This document shows positions 52,645 through 62,875 of a stretch of DNA of 64,000 nt, one piece after another. Source of the DNA: CAJQQY01 sp964564545. GTDB taxonomy: Bacteria > Bacteroidota > Bacteroidia > Chitinophagales > Saprospiraceae. The notes under the pieces are model-generated. The model did no database searches, had not been told where the DNA came from, and saw nothing but the letters and a program-made list of their open reading frames with translations. The stretch spans positions 1 to 64,000 of the forward strand of contig CAZMBP010000028.1 in assembly GCA_964564545.1 (NCBI GenBank), in the 5' to 3' direction. How positions within the stretch are numbered: position 1 is the stretch's first letter; the number at the start of each line of letters is the position of its first letter. The translations under genes were made by a program, and so were the position numbers.

Positions 52645-55600
52645 CTACTCTTTGATCAATTTAAAATGTCCAATTGAACCTTGGCTATTTTCTACTTTTA
52701 AGAAATAAGCACCAGCTGCTAATTGTTCGTTTACATCCAAATCAATTCTAGAATTTCCATTTTGGAAATGTATTGTTTTTTGGAAAACTTGAATTCCAGA
52801 AACTGTCCATAAAGTCAATTCTAAATCTTGTGATGTTTCCAACTCAACATTTAAAAATAATTGTTCAGAAAATGGATTTGGTGAAACCTCAATTTTTTCA
52901 ATTCCTTCTTCTGGATTATTAATTGCCGTTTCCAAAAGAATCGTAAAACTAACTATAGAAGTACATCCATTTTCATCCATCACAGTTCCTTCATAATCAC
53001 CTGCTGGAAGTTCTATGAATAAGTTATCAGGTTGAAAATTTTGCCCATCGATAGAATATAAAAGTGAACCCGTTCCTCCACTACCTTCTAGAGTTGCTGT
53101 TCCATCTCCTGCTCCCAGGTCAACGGTCGTTTGAGTGACCGTGGCAAATAATTCATCCGGCTCTACTAATTCTATCATTTCAATTTGTGAACATCCTAAT
53201 CCATCTATAACCTCTATTTCAAATGTACCTGCTGGTAAATTTTGGAAAATTCCAGTTTCATTTGTCTCTCCATTTAAAATGTAAGTAAAATCTCCGTTTG
53301 CTCCAGATGCTTCAACTAAAATTTCTCCTTCCCCTTCAAAACAATCGATAGGAAGCGTAATTGCGCTCACCACATCCATTACTGAAGGTTCAATTATTTC
53401 AAATATAACAACTTCAGTACATTCATTTCCGTCTGAAATAATTACCTCATAATCTCCGGAAGGTAAGTTTTCAAAAACACCTGTTGTATTTGTCATTCCA
53501 TTTAATTCGTAAGAAATATTTCCTGCTGGACTTGATGCCAATACCATTATACTTCCATTTTCATTTCCAAAACAATCAACATTCTCTGCACTCATATTTT
53601 CTATTGAAATCTCATCTTCCTCCGCGATTGTAATCTCCATTGTTGTTTCACAACCATTATCATCAGTTAATAAAATATCATAATTGCCCGATGATAAATT
53701 TTCGAAAATACCAGTCGTGTTGGTTTCATTATTTAATTGGTAGGAATAATTTCCTGTTCCATTTAATCCTTGCACCTCAACTGAACCTGTACTTATTCCA
53801 CATCCTGCAGAAGAATTATTTAAAACTTCTATTTCTAATTCTAAAGGATCATCTAACGTAATTGAAGTTGTTTCTGTACAACCATTTTCATCCTCAATCA
53901 TTACATCGTAAGTTCCGCTTTCTAAATTTTCAAAAACTCCTGTCGTGTTTGAGAGACTACCTAGCGTATATTGAATATCCCCTGTACCACCTGTCGCAAA
54001 TAAGTTTACTTGACCATTATCCCCTCCAAAACAATTTACTTCCGTAATAAAGAGCATATCAATTCCCAGCGCATCAGGTTCATTTATTGTTACATCAATT
54101 TGAGAAGTACAATTATTTTCGTCTTCCACTACTACAGTATAATTTCCACTAGGTAGGTTTTCAAAATATCCATTTGAATTTGTTTCCGATCCCAATGTAT
54201 AAGTCAATATTCCAGTTCCGCCTTGACCTCCTAATTGAACGCTACCATTATTTACTCCATTACAAGTAACATTTTGAATTTGTGAAATAGAAGCGTTTAG
54301 TGAATTAGGTTCATTAATATCAACTTCTAAAGTTGCAGTACATCCATTTCCATCAGTAACCTGAACTAAATAAATTCCACCACTCAAATCACTAAAACTT
54401 CCTGTTGAATTCGATGCTGTATTTATAGAAAATTCATAATTCCCTGCACCACCATTTGCACTAACTTCGATTGCTCCTTCTTGACCTGAACAAGCAACTT
54501 GATTAATACTTTCTAATTCAATATTTAATTCAGTTGGTTCCTCTATTTCGAATTCTAAAGTAGTTTCACAACCGTTCTCATCGGCTAATCCAACCATATA
54601 AATTCCACTTCCTAAATTTGAAAATTCTCCTGTTGAGTTTGAAGTTCCATTTAAAGTATAAGTAATTGTTCCTGTTCCTCCATTTGAATTAAGGGAAACC
54701 GAACCTGTATTTTCTCCAAAACATAAAACTGATTCTTGAGTTGAAATACTCGCAGTCAATTCTGCTGGTTCGTCAATTTCAAATTCCACCGTAGTTTCAC
54801 ATCCATTTTCATCTGTTAACCCAACATTATAAATTCCACTCTCCAAGTTTGAAAACTCGCCAGTCGAGTTAGACTCTCCATCCAAAGTATAAGTAATCGT
54901 TCCTGTTCCTCCGTTTGATGCAAGAGCAATAGAACCATTATTTTCTCCAAAACAATCAACTGATTGTTGAGCAGAAATACTTGCTGTTAATTCTGCTGGT
55001 TCGTCAATTTCAAATTCTATGGTAGTTTCACAACCATTTTCATCTGCTAATCCAACCATATAACTTCCACTTCCTAAATTTGAAAATTCTCCTGTTGAGT
55101 TTGAAGTTCCATTTAAAGTATATGTAATTGTTCCTGTTCCTCCATTTGACTCGAGAGCAACCGAACCTGTATTTTCTCCAAAACAAATAACTGATTGTTG
55201 AGTAGAGATACTTGCAGTCAATTCAGCAGGCTCGTCAATAATTGATTCGATAGTTGTTTGACAATTGTTTTCATCTGTTACAACTATCTGATAAGTACCT
55301 GAAGAAAGATTATTGAAAACACCCGTTGTGTTTGTTTCTGTTCCATTAGAAAATTCAAAACTTCCAACACCTCCTGAAGCAGAAACTTGAAGGCTCCCAT
55401 TGTTTTCTCCAAAACAATTTACATTCGATTGTTGAATTACTTCGGCATTCATCGCTGTTGGTTCAGAAACCGTTACCTCAGTCGTAATAGAACATCCTTC
55501 ATCATCTATACTTTCTACCAAATAAGTTCCTCCTTCCAGATTTGTAAATATATTGTTATTCCCTTGATTAACTCCATTCAAAGTATAAGTATAATTTCCA

Positions 55601-58600
55601 GAACCACCAGATGATTGAGCTTCAATCATTCCATTGTTACCACCATTACAATTAATATTTTGAGTATTGGTAATTTCTAATTCAATTGATGAGTTTCCTG
55701 TTATTTCTACTGAAGAAGTCGTTTCACAATTATTCTCATCTGTAACTGAAACAGTATAAGTTCCCATTCCTAAATTTTCGAAAGTGGCTGTATTTCCATT
55801 TACAGAACTTCCGTTAAAATTAATGGTTGGAGTTCCAACTCCCCCTGAAACATTAATGGTAACTGCTCCATTTGGATTTGAGCAAGTAGCATTCATTTGA
55901 TTGGTCAATTCAACTACTAACTCTTGAGGTTCAGTTATTTCTATAGAAGTAGAAGTAATACAACCATTGTCATCCGTAATTTCGAGGGTATGAGTTCCGC
56001 TAGAAAGATTATTAAAGATAGGATCATTTTGAAACCCTTGATTATCGATTTGATATTGTAAACTCCCAGTTCCTCCTTGCCCTGATATTTCGGTCATTCC
56101 ATTATTCTCTCCAAAACAAGTTATATCAGTTTGAGCTTCAACAGTCAATTCCAAAGCTGTAGGTTCGTCAACAGTTACACTAAATATATACTCACATAAA
56201 TTTACATCAATCGTAGTTACAGAGTAAGTACCTGCTGCCAAATTTTCAAATGTATTATTACTCGTATATGCTCCACCATTAAAAGAGTAGGAGAAAGGAG
56301 ATGTTCCTCCTGTAGATCCAATCACTACTGACGCATTATTATTCCCATTACAATCAATTTCGGTTTGACTATTTACAAATGAAAATAGTTCATCAGGCTC
56401 TAGTATTATAAAAAAAGTACTTGCCTCGCAGTCGTGGTCATCCTTGACTTTCACTTCATGCGTTCCAGGTATAAGATTGAAAAAAGAATTATTACTTGTA
56501 AATGGTCCATTATCAATACTATAAGTATAACCTATCGTATTGGTTCCCCCTACTCCATCGACAATCGCCCAACCATCATTCAATCCATTACATGAAATAT
56601 CACTAAATGAATTTAAGACGGCAAAAAGTGCATCTGGTTCTGTCAAAGTAACATTTATAGACATCGTACTGTTACCATCATCAATAGTAATTAAATGTAT
56701 TCCTGCCGGTAAACCTGTAAAAATATTACTTGTCTGTGAGGCTCCACCATTAATGCTGTAGGTATAAGTTCCAAAACCTCCTGATCCTTGAACGGTAATT
56801 GTTCCATCATTTTGACCATTACATAATATATTGGTTTGACTAGTTAATTCTAAAACAAGAGGCGGACTTTGCAAACAAAAATTAGTCGTTTCACTAGAAC
56901 CAAATTGACCACCTGATGCTAATATTTCTCCAGCAGGTCCAACGACCTGATAAGATCCCTGTCCATATCCGCAACATATTCCATCACCATAAGAATCATA
57001 AATCACAAAATCCAAACATCCATAAGGTACACAAACTACATCTGAATAATTGGTTGCTTGTTGAGTATAGCCTCCACCTGTAATTATTTCATTTCCTGCA
57101 TCATCGAATATACTCCACGAAGTTTCACCAGGATAATTATCTGTTAAAATATTCACCGAGATATTGACATGACATATATAGTATTGATACTCTTTAGCAT
57201 AAGCACGCCTTCCAATAATATTGTTTCCTGAATCGGTTGCTCTTACAGAATACCAATTACTTTCATTTAATACCAAATTTTGTAAAGTATATGAAGTTGT
57301 CGTAGTGGTTCCAATCACTTCCATATATTCATCTCCTAATTTAAAAATGTCATAAGCTGTTGCCCCAGGAACAGCATCCCAAGAAATAATAGCTTCATTA
57401 TTTCCATTCCCTGTAATGGAAAAATTTGGTTCTTCGATGATGGTAAAACCATTATCGGACTCATCACTTTGCCCATTTCTACTTACTCTAATTTTTGCAT
57501 TTCCAGTAGGAGAAGCAGGAGGAGTCCAATTCAAATAACGATCACTCCCAGGAACTGAATTTGAAATAGTTGTCCAACTAGCTCCATTGTTTATAGAAAA
57601 TTCTACGGTGAAATTTCCAGCATCCCCAAAAGCATCCCAACGCAAAGGTTCTTCTACACCTGGCACCATTGGTTCGCCATCTCCATTTGGATAAGTTACT
57701 GTTATCTCATCTTCAACAAAATGATAAACTAAAAAATACTCTTGAGGGCCTTGAGCTATATCAAATCCTGAAACATTGATCGTATAATTTCCAGCCGAAG
57801 GATTTTCCAAACTTACTTGCTCCATATTATTTCTATCATCAATACCTCGAACAGCATTAGCTTCCAAACTAGCTAATGTCGGATCAAGTCCCAAAATCCA
57901 AGGGTTATAACTCTGTCCACCCGGAGTTGTCATGGTGATATTAATATCATTGATTAAGGCAATCGAAGCATTGGCAGATCCTGCAGGATCAACCCAAAGC
58001 ACCATTACTTTTACTTCTTTGGTTCCCGAAGGAACTGTAACCGTATGAGAGTTCGATCCATTATTTGAAATGGTTGACATGAGATATTGATTATTGGAAA
58101 GAACTTCATAAGCATTCCCTGCATGAATTCTTCCCCAACCATGTTCGTAGTCAGGGCCAGGTCTTCCAATGTCATCTGCAGTATTCAGAATTGTTGCTTT
58201 AATTAATCCACCATTTGGATTTGCTCCTCCATTCATATCTCGGTAAGCATCATACAACATGGCAACTGTTCCTGCAGTCGAAGGAGCTGCGGCAGAAGTT
58301 CCTCCTCCTGCTCCATATTGGTTATTTGGATCAAGTGACAAATTCCCATTTCCATGAGCTGAAATATCTGGCTTGACTCGACCATCCGCAGTTGGACCTC
58401 TTGATGATGAACCAACTCTCACATCATTATAAAGCATGTTCGCAACTGCAATGGTATTTTTAGCGGCCTTTGATCCGCCTGTTATATTTCCAAAGTATCC
58501 TCCATTCGATGCTTGAATTCCTCCATAAACTGGACTTGAATTCGAAGATGAACTATTCCCCGCTGAGTAAAAATGCAAGAATTGATTATTATTATAAACT

Positions 58601-59616
58601 TGATTATCTACATAATTTGACCGCTCAGTATATTGAGCTCCTGAACTTTCAGAATAGGAAGTAGATGATATCACTTGCCCGTAAGTGTTGTAATTACTAA
58701 TCGCACTCGTAACTGGTGGATTATTATTTGATCCATTATAATCATACAGATTTAAATCTGCGCCTGTTGCCATTCCCATTCCTAATGGATTTATATTACC
58801 CGCTCCCATCGCAAGTCCAGCAGTCATATCTCCATGTGTACCTCCTTGGTTAGCTGTAAAATCTGTCAGTCTTCCTTTAAAATCCACATGATCCACACCA
58901 CCATCATCAGCCAATCCAATCATAACTCCTTCTCCATCATACCCATCTCCAGGCCCCTTTGAAATCATATTAATTCGCTGAACAGTTCTTCCTCTAAGTC
59001 CTTCTTTTACAGGATCAGGATGAACTGGTTCCATATATTTTATAACTGAAATAGAAGCTAACTCTTCCAATTTTGCCATTTCAACCTCAACCATAACCAT
59101 CCTTTCAGAAAACACTTCCGCATCATGTCCCTTCATTCTTAATGTTGATAAAAAATCATCCATAGAAATTCCATCAAACTTCATCACATTCAATCTCACT
59201 TTATTTCCAATAATTGCATGAGCTGGAATTTTATTTTTTACCAATTCAATAGAATATTTATACGTCGGTCGAAAAGGAATAACAAACTTTACGATAGAAT
59301 TTTCAAGTTTAGCATTTTTAGAAATTTTTGCGACATATGCATAACGGGGGATATATTCTTGTAATTCTATCCCTTGGTTTTTCAATTTGTTTTTTTCTAC
59401 AGAGGAAAGGTGATGATCAAATTGCACCATCACAAAATAATCTGAACCAAATTGATTCGCTCTTAAAGTTTGAGAATTGGCGTCCTCAGGTTCTAAAAAT
59501 TGATCCTGTGAAATTTCACCTGCATGCAGATGAAGACTAAAATCTTTTTGAGAAAAAACTAGATGGTTTAAAAAAACACAAATAACAATTAATGTTAGTT
59601 TTGTATATTTTTTCAT
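52645..59616 (-). CDS. Secreted subtilisin-family protease fused to about seventeen SprB-type repeats, T9SS sorting domain
   Basis: Giant exported protein of 2323 residues. Signal peptide (to about 22), a propeptide-like region, then an S8 domain with Asp about 235 (IGLADDGGVDHVDF), His about 261 (GGTHGDMTAG) and Ser about 440 (GGGTSAAAPSTAG). A beta-sandwich follows (VKVMVLWVDPAGSA), then a fibronectin-like module (ISWDAVPGATAYDIFKLGDE). From about 920 to 2230 run seventeen SprB-type units of about 75 residues (CFGENNGSIALASNGGTGTI, then DENGCETTVEFEIDEP), most with a Cys pair; units 8-10 are near copies. The end (IEVSPNPFSEQLFL ... GAYFLKVENS) is a T9SS type A sorting domain. A cell-surface adhesin with protease activity is likely. 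SprB repeats occur in the gliding adhesin of Flavobacterium. Confidence 0.93.
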   Translation of the reverse strand: MKKYTKLTLIVICVFLNHLVFSQKDFSLHLHAGEISQDQFLEPEDANSQTLRANQFGSDYFVMVQFDHHLSSVEKNKLKNQGIELQEYIPRYAYVAKISKNAKLENSIVKFVIPFRPTYKYSIELVKNKIPAHAIIGNKVRLNVMKFDGISMDDFLSTLRMKGHDAEVFSERMVMVEVEMAKLEELASISVIKYMEPVHPDPVKEGLRGRTVQRINMISKGPGDGYDGEGVMIGLADDGGVDHVDFKGRLTDFTANQGGTHGDMTAGLAMGAGNINPLGMGMATGADLNLYDYNGSNNNPPVTSAISNYNTYGQVISSTSYSESSGAQYTERSNYVDNQVYNNNQFLHFYSAGNSSSSNSSPVYGGIQASNGGYFGNITGGSKAAKNTIAVANMLYNDVRVGSSSRGPTADGRVKPDISAHGNGNLSLDPNNQYGAGGGTSAAAPSTAGTVAMLYDAYRDMNGGANPNGGLIKATILNTADDIGRPGPDYEHGWGRIHAGNAYEVLSNNQYLMSTISNNGSNSHTVTVPSGTKEVKVMVLWVDPAGSANASIALINDINITMTTPGGQSYNPWILGLDPTLASLEANAVRGIDDRNNMEQVSLENPSAGNYTINVSGFDIAQGPQEYFLVYHFVEDEITVTYPNGDGEPMVPGVEEPLRWDAFGDAGNFTVEFSINNGASWTTISNSVPGSDRYLNWTPPASPTGNAKIRVSRNGQSDESDNGFTIIEEPNFSITGNGNNEAIISWDAVPGATAYDIFKLGDEYMEVIGTTTTTSYTLQNLVLNESNWYSVRATDSGNNIIGRRAYAKEYQYYICHVNISVNILTDNYPGETSWSIFDDAGNEIITGGGYTQQATNYSDVVCVPYGCLDFVIYDSYGDGICCGYGQGSYQVVGPAGEILASGGQFGSSETTNFCLQSPPLVLELTSQTNILCNGQNDGTITVQGSGGFGTYTYSINGGASQTSNIFTGLPAGIHLITIDDGNSTMSINVTLTEPDALFAVLNSFSDISCNGLNDGWAIVDGVGGTNTIGYTYSIDNGPFTSNNSFFNLIPGTHEVKVKDDHDCEASTFFIILEPDELFSFVNSQTEIDCNGNNNASVVIGSTGGTSPFSYSFNGGAYTSNNTFENLAAGTYSVTTIDVNLCEYIFSVTVDEPTALELTVEAQTDITCFGENNGMTEISGQGGTGSLQYQIDNQGFQNDPIFNNLSSGTHTLEITDDNGCITSTSIEITEPQELVVELTNQMNATCSNPNGAVTINVSGGVGTPTINFNGSSVNGNTATFENLGMGTYTVSVTDENNCETTSSVEITGNSSIELEITNTQNINCNGGNNGMIEAQSSGGSGNYTYTLNGVNQGNNNIFTNLEGGTYLVESIDDEGCSITTEVTVSEPTAMNAEVIQQSNVNCFGENNGSLQVSASGGVGSFEFSNGTETNTTGVFNNLSSGTYQIVVTDENNCQTTIESIIDEPAELTASISTQQSVICFGENTGSVALESNGGTGTITYTLNGTSNSTGEFSNLGSGSYMVGLADENGCETTIEFEIDEPAELTASISAQQSVDCFGENNGSIALASNGGTGTITYTLDGESNSTGEFSNLESGIYNVGLTDENGCETTVEFEIDEPAELTASISTQESVLCFGENTGSVSLNSNGGTGTITYTLNGTSNSTGEFSNLGSGIYMVGLADENGCETTLEFEIEEPTELNIELESINQVACSGQEGAIEVSANGGAGNYEFSINTASNSTGSFSDLSGGIYLVQVTDGNGCTATLEVDINEPNSLNASISQIQNVTCNGVNNGSVQLGGQGGTGILTYTLGSETNSNGYFENLPSGNYTVVVEDENNCTSQIDVTINEPDALGIDMLFITEVNCFGGDNGQVNLFATGGTGDIQYTLGSLSNTTGVFENLESGTYDVMIEDENGCTETTSITLDDPLELEIEVLNNSSAGCGISTGSVEVQGLNGTGNYSYQLNNETNTTGIFENLSSGNYDILLTDDNGCETTMEITIAEEDEISIENMSAENVDCFGNENGSIMVLASSPAGNISYELNGMTNTTGVFENLPSGDYEVIISDGNECTEVVIFEIIEPSVMDVVSAITLPIDCFEGEGEILVEASGANGDFTYILNGETNETGIFQNLPAGTFEIEVIDGLGCSQIEMIELVEPDELFATVTQTTVDLGAGDGTATLEGSGGTGSLLYSIDGQNFQPDNLFIELPAGDYEGTVMDENGCTSIVSFTILLETAINNPEEGIEKIEVSPNPFSEQLFLNVELETSQDLELTLWTVSGIQVFQKTIHFQNGNSRIDLDVNEQLAAGAYFLKVENSQGSIGHFKLIKE

Positions 59617-60087
59617 GTTTGTAGAAGGTTTTGTTTTTACAAAGTGGTAGTAAGCACCATCACCTTGCAGAAGGTTGTGAAAAATGCGTTAGTGTATTTC
59701 TAACTTAATTAAATTGGGAAATTGTTCTTGAAACGGAAAAAGCGGATAATTAAAATTGTTCCGAAAAGATAAAAATAAACTATTTGAATTTTAAAATCAA
59801 AGAAGAAGAATTGGCTTTATGTAAACCATAAAACATTTTTTTTCCTTAGGTCTTCCCGTTTAACTAAGACAATGATTCATTTTTCCTCCATTTCGTTTTC
59901 TCGATATTGATTTTTTAATAAAAAAATTGGGAAGGCTACTCAAGAAGGCTTTATCCAAATGAATAAAAATTTAGTTGAATCATAATTTAAGAAAACAACT
60001 TTTCCTGATTCTTTGTTAACAAAATTAATAGCGAAAGTCGTTTTTTTGGCTCTCGTAATTTTATTTATTTTTACAAAAAAATACAAG
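59617..60087. other. Intergenic region without a gene
   Basis: About 470 bases, AT-rich, divergent between the giant protease gene and the DUF2461 gene. No promoter matching the full pattern, hairpin or credible frame was seen. Confidence 0.45.
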
Positions 60088-60768
60088 ATGAAATTAACCC
60101 ACATTCCAGCTTCTACTATAAAATTTATCAAAGACGTTCAGAAAAATAATAATCGCGAATGGTTTAATGAAAATAAACCTCGCTATCAAGAAGAAATTCA
60201 ACTCTTCAAAAATTTTGCGAGTACTCTTAATGATGAGATGAGTAAAATCGATAATATCGAACGACATAAGACTCATCGGATTTATCGAGACACTCGTTTT
60301 TCAAAAGATAAAACGCCTTACAAAAATCATCTCTCAGGAAGTTTGGTTCGAGCAACAGCAAAACTTCGTGGTGGTTATTATTTTCATATCGAGCCAGGAA
60401 ATTCATTCGTTGCTGGAGGTTTTTGGGCACCCAATTCTCCTGACCTAAAAAGAATCAGAGAAGAAATCGCAATTGATGATAAACCTCTTAGAAAAATTAT
60501 TAAGTCGGCTAGTTTTAAAAAAATGTTTGGAACTTTAGAAGGAGATAAATTAAAAACTGCGCCTCGTGGTTTTGAAAAAGATCATCCTGCTGTTGATCTC
60601 TTGCGACACAAACAATTTGTCGTTTATCGAAAATTTACTGACAAAGAAATTAAAGATCCAAAATTTGTCAAAGAGGTGGTTAAAACATATAAAGCGATGC
60701 ATCCATTTTTTAATTATATGAGTGAAGTCTTGACAACTGATTCAAATGGTGTTTCGATTGTGGACTAA
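60088..60768 (+). CDS. DUF2461 family protein
   Basis: Cytoplasmic protein of 226 residues of the DUF2461/TIGR02453 family. Motifs: FIKDVQKNNNREWFNENKPR, RIYRDTRFSKDKTPYKNHLS, GGYYFHIEPGNSFVAGGFWA, and LLRHKQFVVYRKFTDKEIKD. Length is normal for the family, which is widespread in bacteria and fungi and of unknown function. The ATG at 60088 starts the conserved fold; the frame upstream would add a hydrophobic stretch not seen in the family. A weak hairpin (ATCATGTTT arms, 60770-60811) follows the gene. Confidence 0.9.
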   Translation: MKLTHIPASTIKFIKDVQKNNNREWFNENKPRYQEEIQLFKNFASTLNDEMSKIDNIERHKTHRIYRDTRFSKDKTPYKNHLSGSLVRATAKLRGGYYFHIEPGNSFVAGGFWAPNSPDLKRIREEIAIDDKPLRKIIKSASFKKMFGTLEGDKLKTAPRGFEKDHPAVDLLRHKQFVVYRKFTDKEIKDPKFVKEVVKTYKAMHPFFNYMSEVLTTDSNGVSIVD

Positions 60769-60868
60769 AATCATGTTTTAGTATCAAAGAAATCTTCAGG
60801 ATAAACATGATAAAAAAGTAAGCGGTATCGAAAAAATAGTGTTTTCCAAATAGATAAATTATTCTCAC

Positions 60869-60910
60869 GAATGTATTATATGTTTTTATGTTAAAACATA
60901 TAATACATTC
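60869..60910. repeat. Perfect 18-bp inverted repeat
   Basis: GAATGTATTATATGTTTT (60869-60886) and its exact complement (60893-60910) enclose a 6-base loop. It lies in the 380-base gap before the ECF sigma gene. With no T-run after it, it may be an operator or RNA hairpin rather than a terminator. The rest of the gap holds no gene. Confidence 0.8.
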
Positions 60911-61150
60911 TACAATGTTAAAGTTTTTTACTACCTTTAAAAGCAGATACTGTATCCACACACACATTTGCAAAGCCTGCCCTGCACACTTTAGAATAAA
61001 AAAAAATTTAATTAAACGTTTTATTTTGAAATGATTCACTTTTAGAATCGTCTTAATATTAAACAAACTTCTTCAAGTATTTTTCTTTGAGGGAAAAGAA
61101 GAACTATACTTCAAACATACTAGATCAAAATCTGGCTCAAAACGATAACT

Positions 61151-61711
61151 ATGGGAAATGAGAAAACACCCCAGCTAATTCGTAAACACGAAATTATTAT
61201 CGCCTTTCATAAAACTTATTATCACACTCTAATGGGTGTAGCCCTTTATTTGACTTTGAATGAAACTGATGCCAATGAATTAGTTGCTAACACTTTTGAA
61301 AAAATATGTACGTGGCATATCGTGAAATTGGAAGATATGATGTTTTGGGATAAGCAAAAAACACTTGCTTACCTTTCTAGAACTTTAAATAATACGCATA
61401 TTGATACTATGCGAAAAACACAAAATAGAAAAGAACGAGAACAAGTATTTTGTGAAAGAAAAGTGGAGAAATTTGAACATTCAATTGAAGCAACTTATTT
61501 GGCCAATGAAAAAATTAAGAGAATCAAAAAAGCATATTATGACTCTCTAGATACAGCACCAAAAATTATCCGAGTAGGTTTTTATTTAAGAACTGATCGA
61601 GGATTTAAAAATAAAGAAATAGCTAATCTGCTAAATATTTCACCAAATACTATTGGTACAAAATTTCACAGATTACGATTACAAATTAAGGAAAGAATAA
61701 AAATCGGCTAG
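61151..61711 (+). CDS. ECF-type sigma factor, divergent
   Basis: Sigma-70 family protein of 186 residues. Region 2 is recognisable but divergent: YYHTLMGVALYLTLNETDAN, then TLAYLSRTLNNTHIDTMRKT; region 4 has the helix-turn-helix GFKNKEIANLLNISPNTIGT with KFHRLRLQIKERI. The distance between the regions is typical. It is followed after 39 bases by a gene of unknown type, with which it probably forms an operon. No anti-sigma factor with a membrane helix is next to it. Confidence 0.85.
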   Translation: MGNEKTPQLIRKHEIIIAFHKTYYHTLMGVALYLTLNETDANELVANTFEKICTWHIVKLEDMMFWDKQKTLAYLSRTLNNTHIDTMRKTQNRKEREQVFCERKVEKFEHSIEATYLANEKIKRIKKAYYDSLDTAPKIIRVGFYLRTDRGFKNKEIANLLNISPNTIGTKFHRLRLQIKERIKIG

Positions 61712-61750
61712 ATCCTTTACACCTTCAAACACTATATTTTAAAAGTGACT

Positions 61751-62218
61751 ATGAAAAATTTATCTGTTAACACAACAAACAAATCAGTCCATCCTGAAAA
61801 ATGGTCGAATAGTCATTTGCATTCTATTGTCGTTGATGAAGTATTAAATTTGACTTATCCTAATTTCCGAAATCTATTTTTTTTTAAGAAGGTAGAACTT
61901 TACCAAGTCATTTTTAATTACTTCTTCACCGATGATGAAGCATTGTTTTATGAAATTGAAAACTTTAGCAACTTAATTACAGCTTGCAATCTCAAAGGTC
62001 ATAAAGTCATTATTCAAAAAAATGGATTGACTTCTTTTGATGCTTTTGATAATTATATGATGTCAAAAAAATCTAAATCTTTTGGCAACTTAAATCAAGT
62101 ATTAACGAAACAGGAAGTATTAAGTGATTTAGAAAAAGATAAAATTGTAGGTGGGAAAAGACAAAAAAGAACATCAACTATTTCGTTAGATTTCTATTTT
62201 CAATTACAAACTGCTTAA
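61751..62218 (+). CDS. Unknown protein with a double-glycine-leader-like motif near its C-terminus
   Basis: Protein of 155 residues that I do not recognise. The first 110 residues look globular (LTYPNFRNLFFFKKVELYQV, LITACNLKGHKVIIQKNGL). Then comes LTKQEVLSDLEKDKIVGG, which resembles the GG leader of bacteriocin or Bacteroidota natural-product precursors (L-x-K/E ... L ... I-x-GG), followed by only 20 residues: KRQKRTSTISLDFYFQLQTA. The order is unusual, since such leaders normally stand at the N-terminus. No C39 protease/ABC exporter or modifying enzyme is in the window, so the match may be chance. The ATG is chosen over a GTG two codons earlier. It directly follows the ECF sigma gene, so a partner or anti-sigma role is another option. 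Confidence 0.65.
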   Translation: MKNLSVNTTNKSVHPEKWSNSHLHSIVVDEVLNLTYPNFRNLFFFKKVELYQVIFNYFFTDDEALFYEIENFSNLITACNLKGHKVIIQKNGLTSFDAFDNYMMSKKSKSFGNLNQVLTKQEVLSDLEKDKIVGGKRQKRTSTISLDFYFQLQTA

Positions 62219-62268
62219 AATATCCAAAGTGGTTTTCACAACCATTTTGCTTTCTCATAGTATATGGA

Positions 62269-62308
62269 ATGAAGTGCTTACACCCCCGTAGGCACTTCAT
62301 ATTTTTTT
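62269..62308 (+). terminator. Intrinsic terminator
   Basis: ATGAAGTGCTTAC / GTAGGCACTTCAT stem (one G-U), C-rich loop, then T7. A weaker hairpin (AAAGTGGTT/AACCATTTT) lies at 62226-62248. Confidence 0.88.
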
Positions 62309-62333
62309 AGGATTTTGAGTATCGATATTCCCA

Positions 62334-62822
62334 TCACTCTCTCTCGTAAGTCTCAAAAAACTCCTTCCTTGCAATCCGATAAATCTCGTCACCTCCATCA
62401 ACTGGGCAAACTAAAAAGTCTTTTTCCTTAGCGACCATTTTTGATCCCCATGGAGCCTCAAAATAAAACTCATTGTCAAGTTTAAATTTTTTCAAAAAAC
62501 TCTTATTCACTTCCACGGCTAGAATTCGTCCTTTCGGTTCGTACTCACAGTATCCCGATTTTGACCGTTTTTTATATTTATACCTATTTTTAAAATTACT
62601 TGGAGACATCACATATTCTTCGCCTGCTTCTGTTTCATTTTTGACAATATAATCTCCTGTTTTTGCTTTATTGGTAGTTTCTATACCATCTTTAGTTATA
62701 GTTGCAATGCGTTCTAACTTCTTCGCTTTTCGAGCAAGGACTTTTTTAAACTTTCGGTAAGATTTCCCTTTTGATTTTAATAATGGTAATACCATTTGCT
62801 TTATCTCATTCTGTGTATACAT
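62334..62822 (-). CDS. Unknown small basic protein with PGDYIV-like module
   Basis: Cytoplasmic protein of 162 residues. The N-terminal third is basic and helical (LKSKGKSYRKFKKVLARKAK). Then TGDYIVKNETEAGEEYVMSP with FKNRYKY, and a second, weaker copy of the same kind near the end: NEFYFEAPWGSKMVAKEKDF, then LVCPVDGGDEIYRIARKEFF-ETY. The pattern 'gives a value, KxF..RY/ETYE' recalls small proteins found in phages and bacteria with a PGDYIV/KxFxxxYE layout. No function can be assigned. It faces a terminator and lies 53 bases after the PnuC-like gene on the same strand. Confidence 0.65.
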   Translation of the reverse strand: MYTQNEIKQMVLPLLKSKGKSYRKFKKVLARKAKKLERIATITKDGIETTNKAKTGDYIVKNETEAGEEYVMSPSNFKNRYKYKKRSKSGYCEYEPKGRILAVEVNKSFLKKFKLDNEFYFEAPWGSKMVAKEKDFLVCPVDGGDEIYRIARKEFFETYERE

Positions 62823-62875
62823 CTGTTTTCTCTTTTTATAAAATTACAATTAGTAGGTCTGTTTTGCAACTCAAA

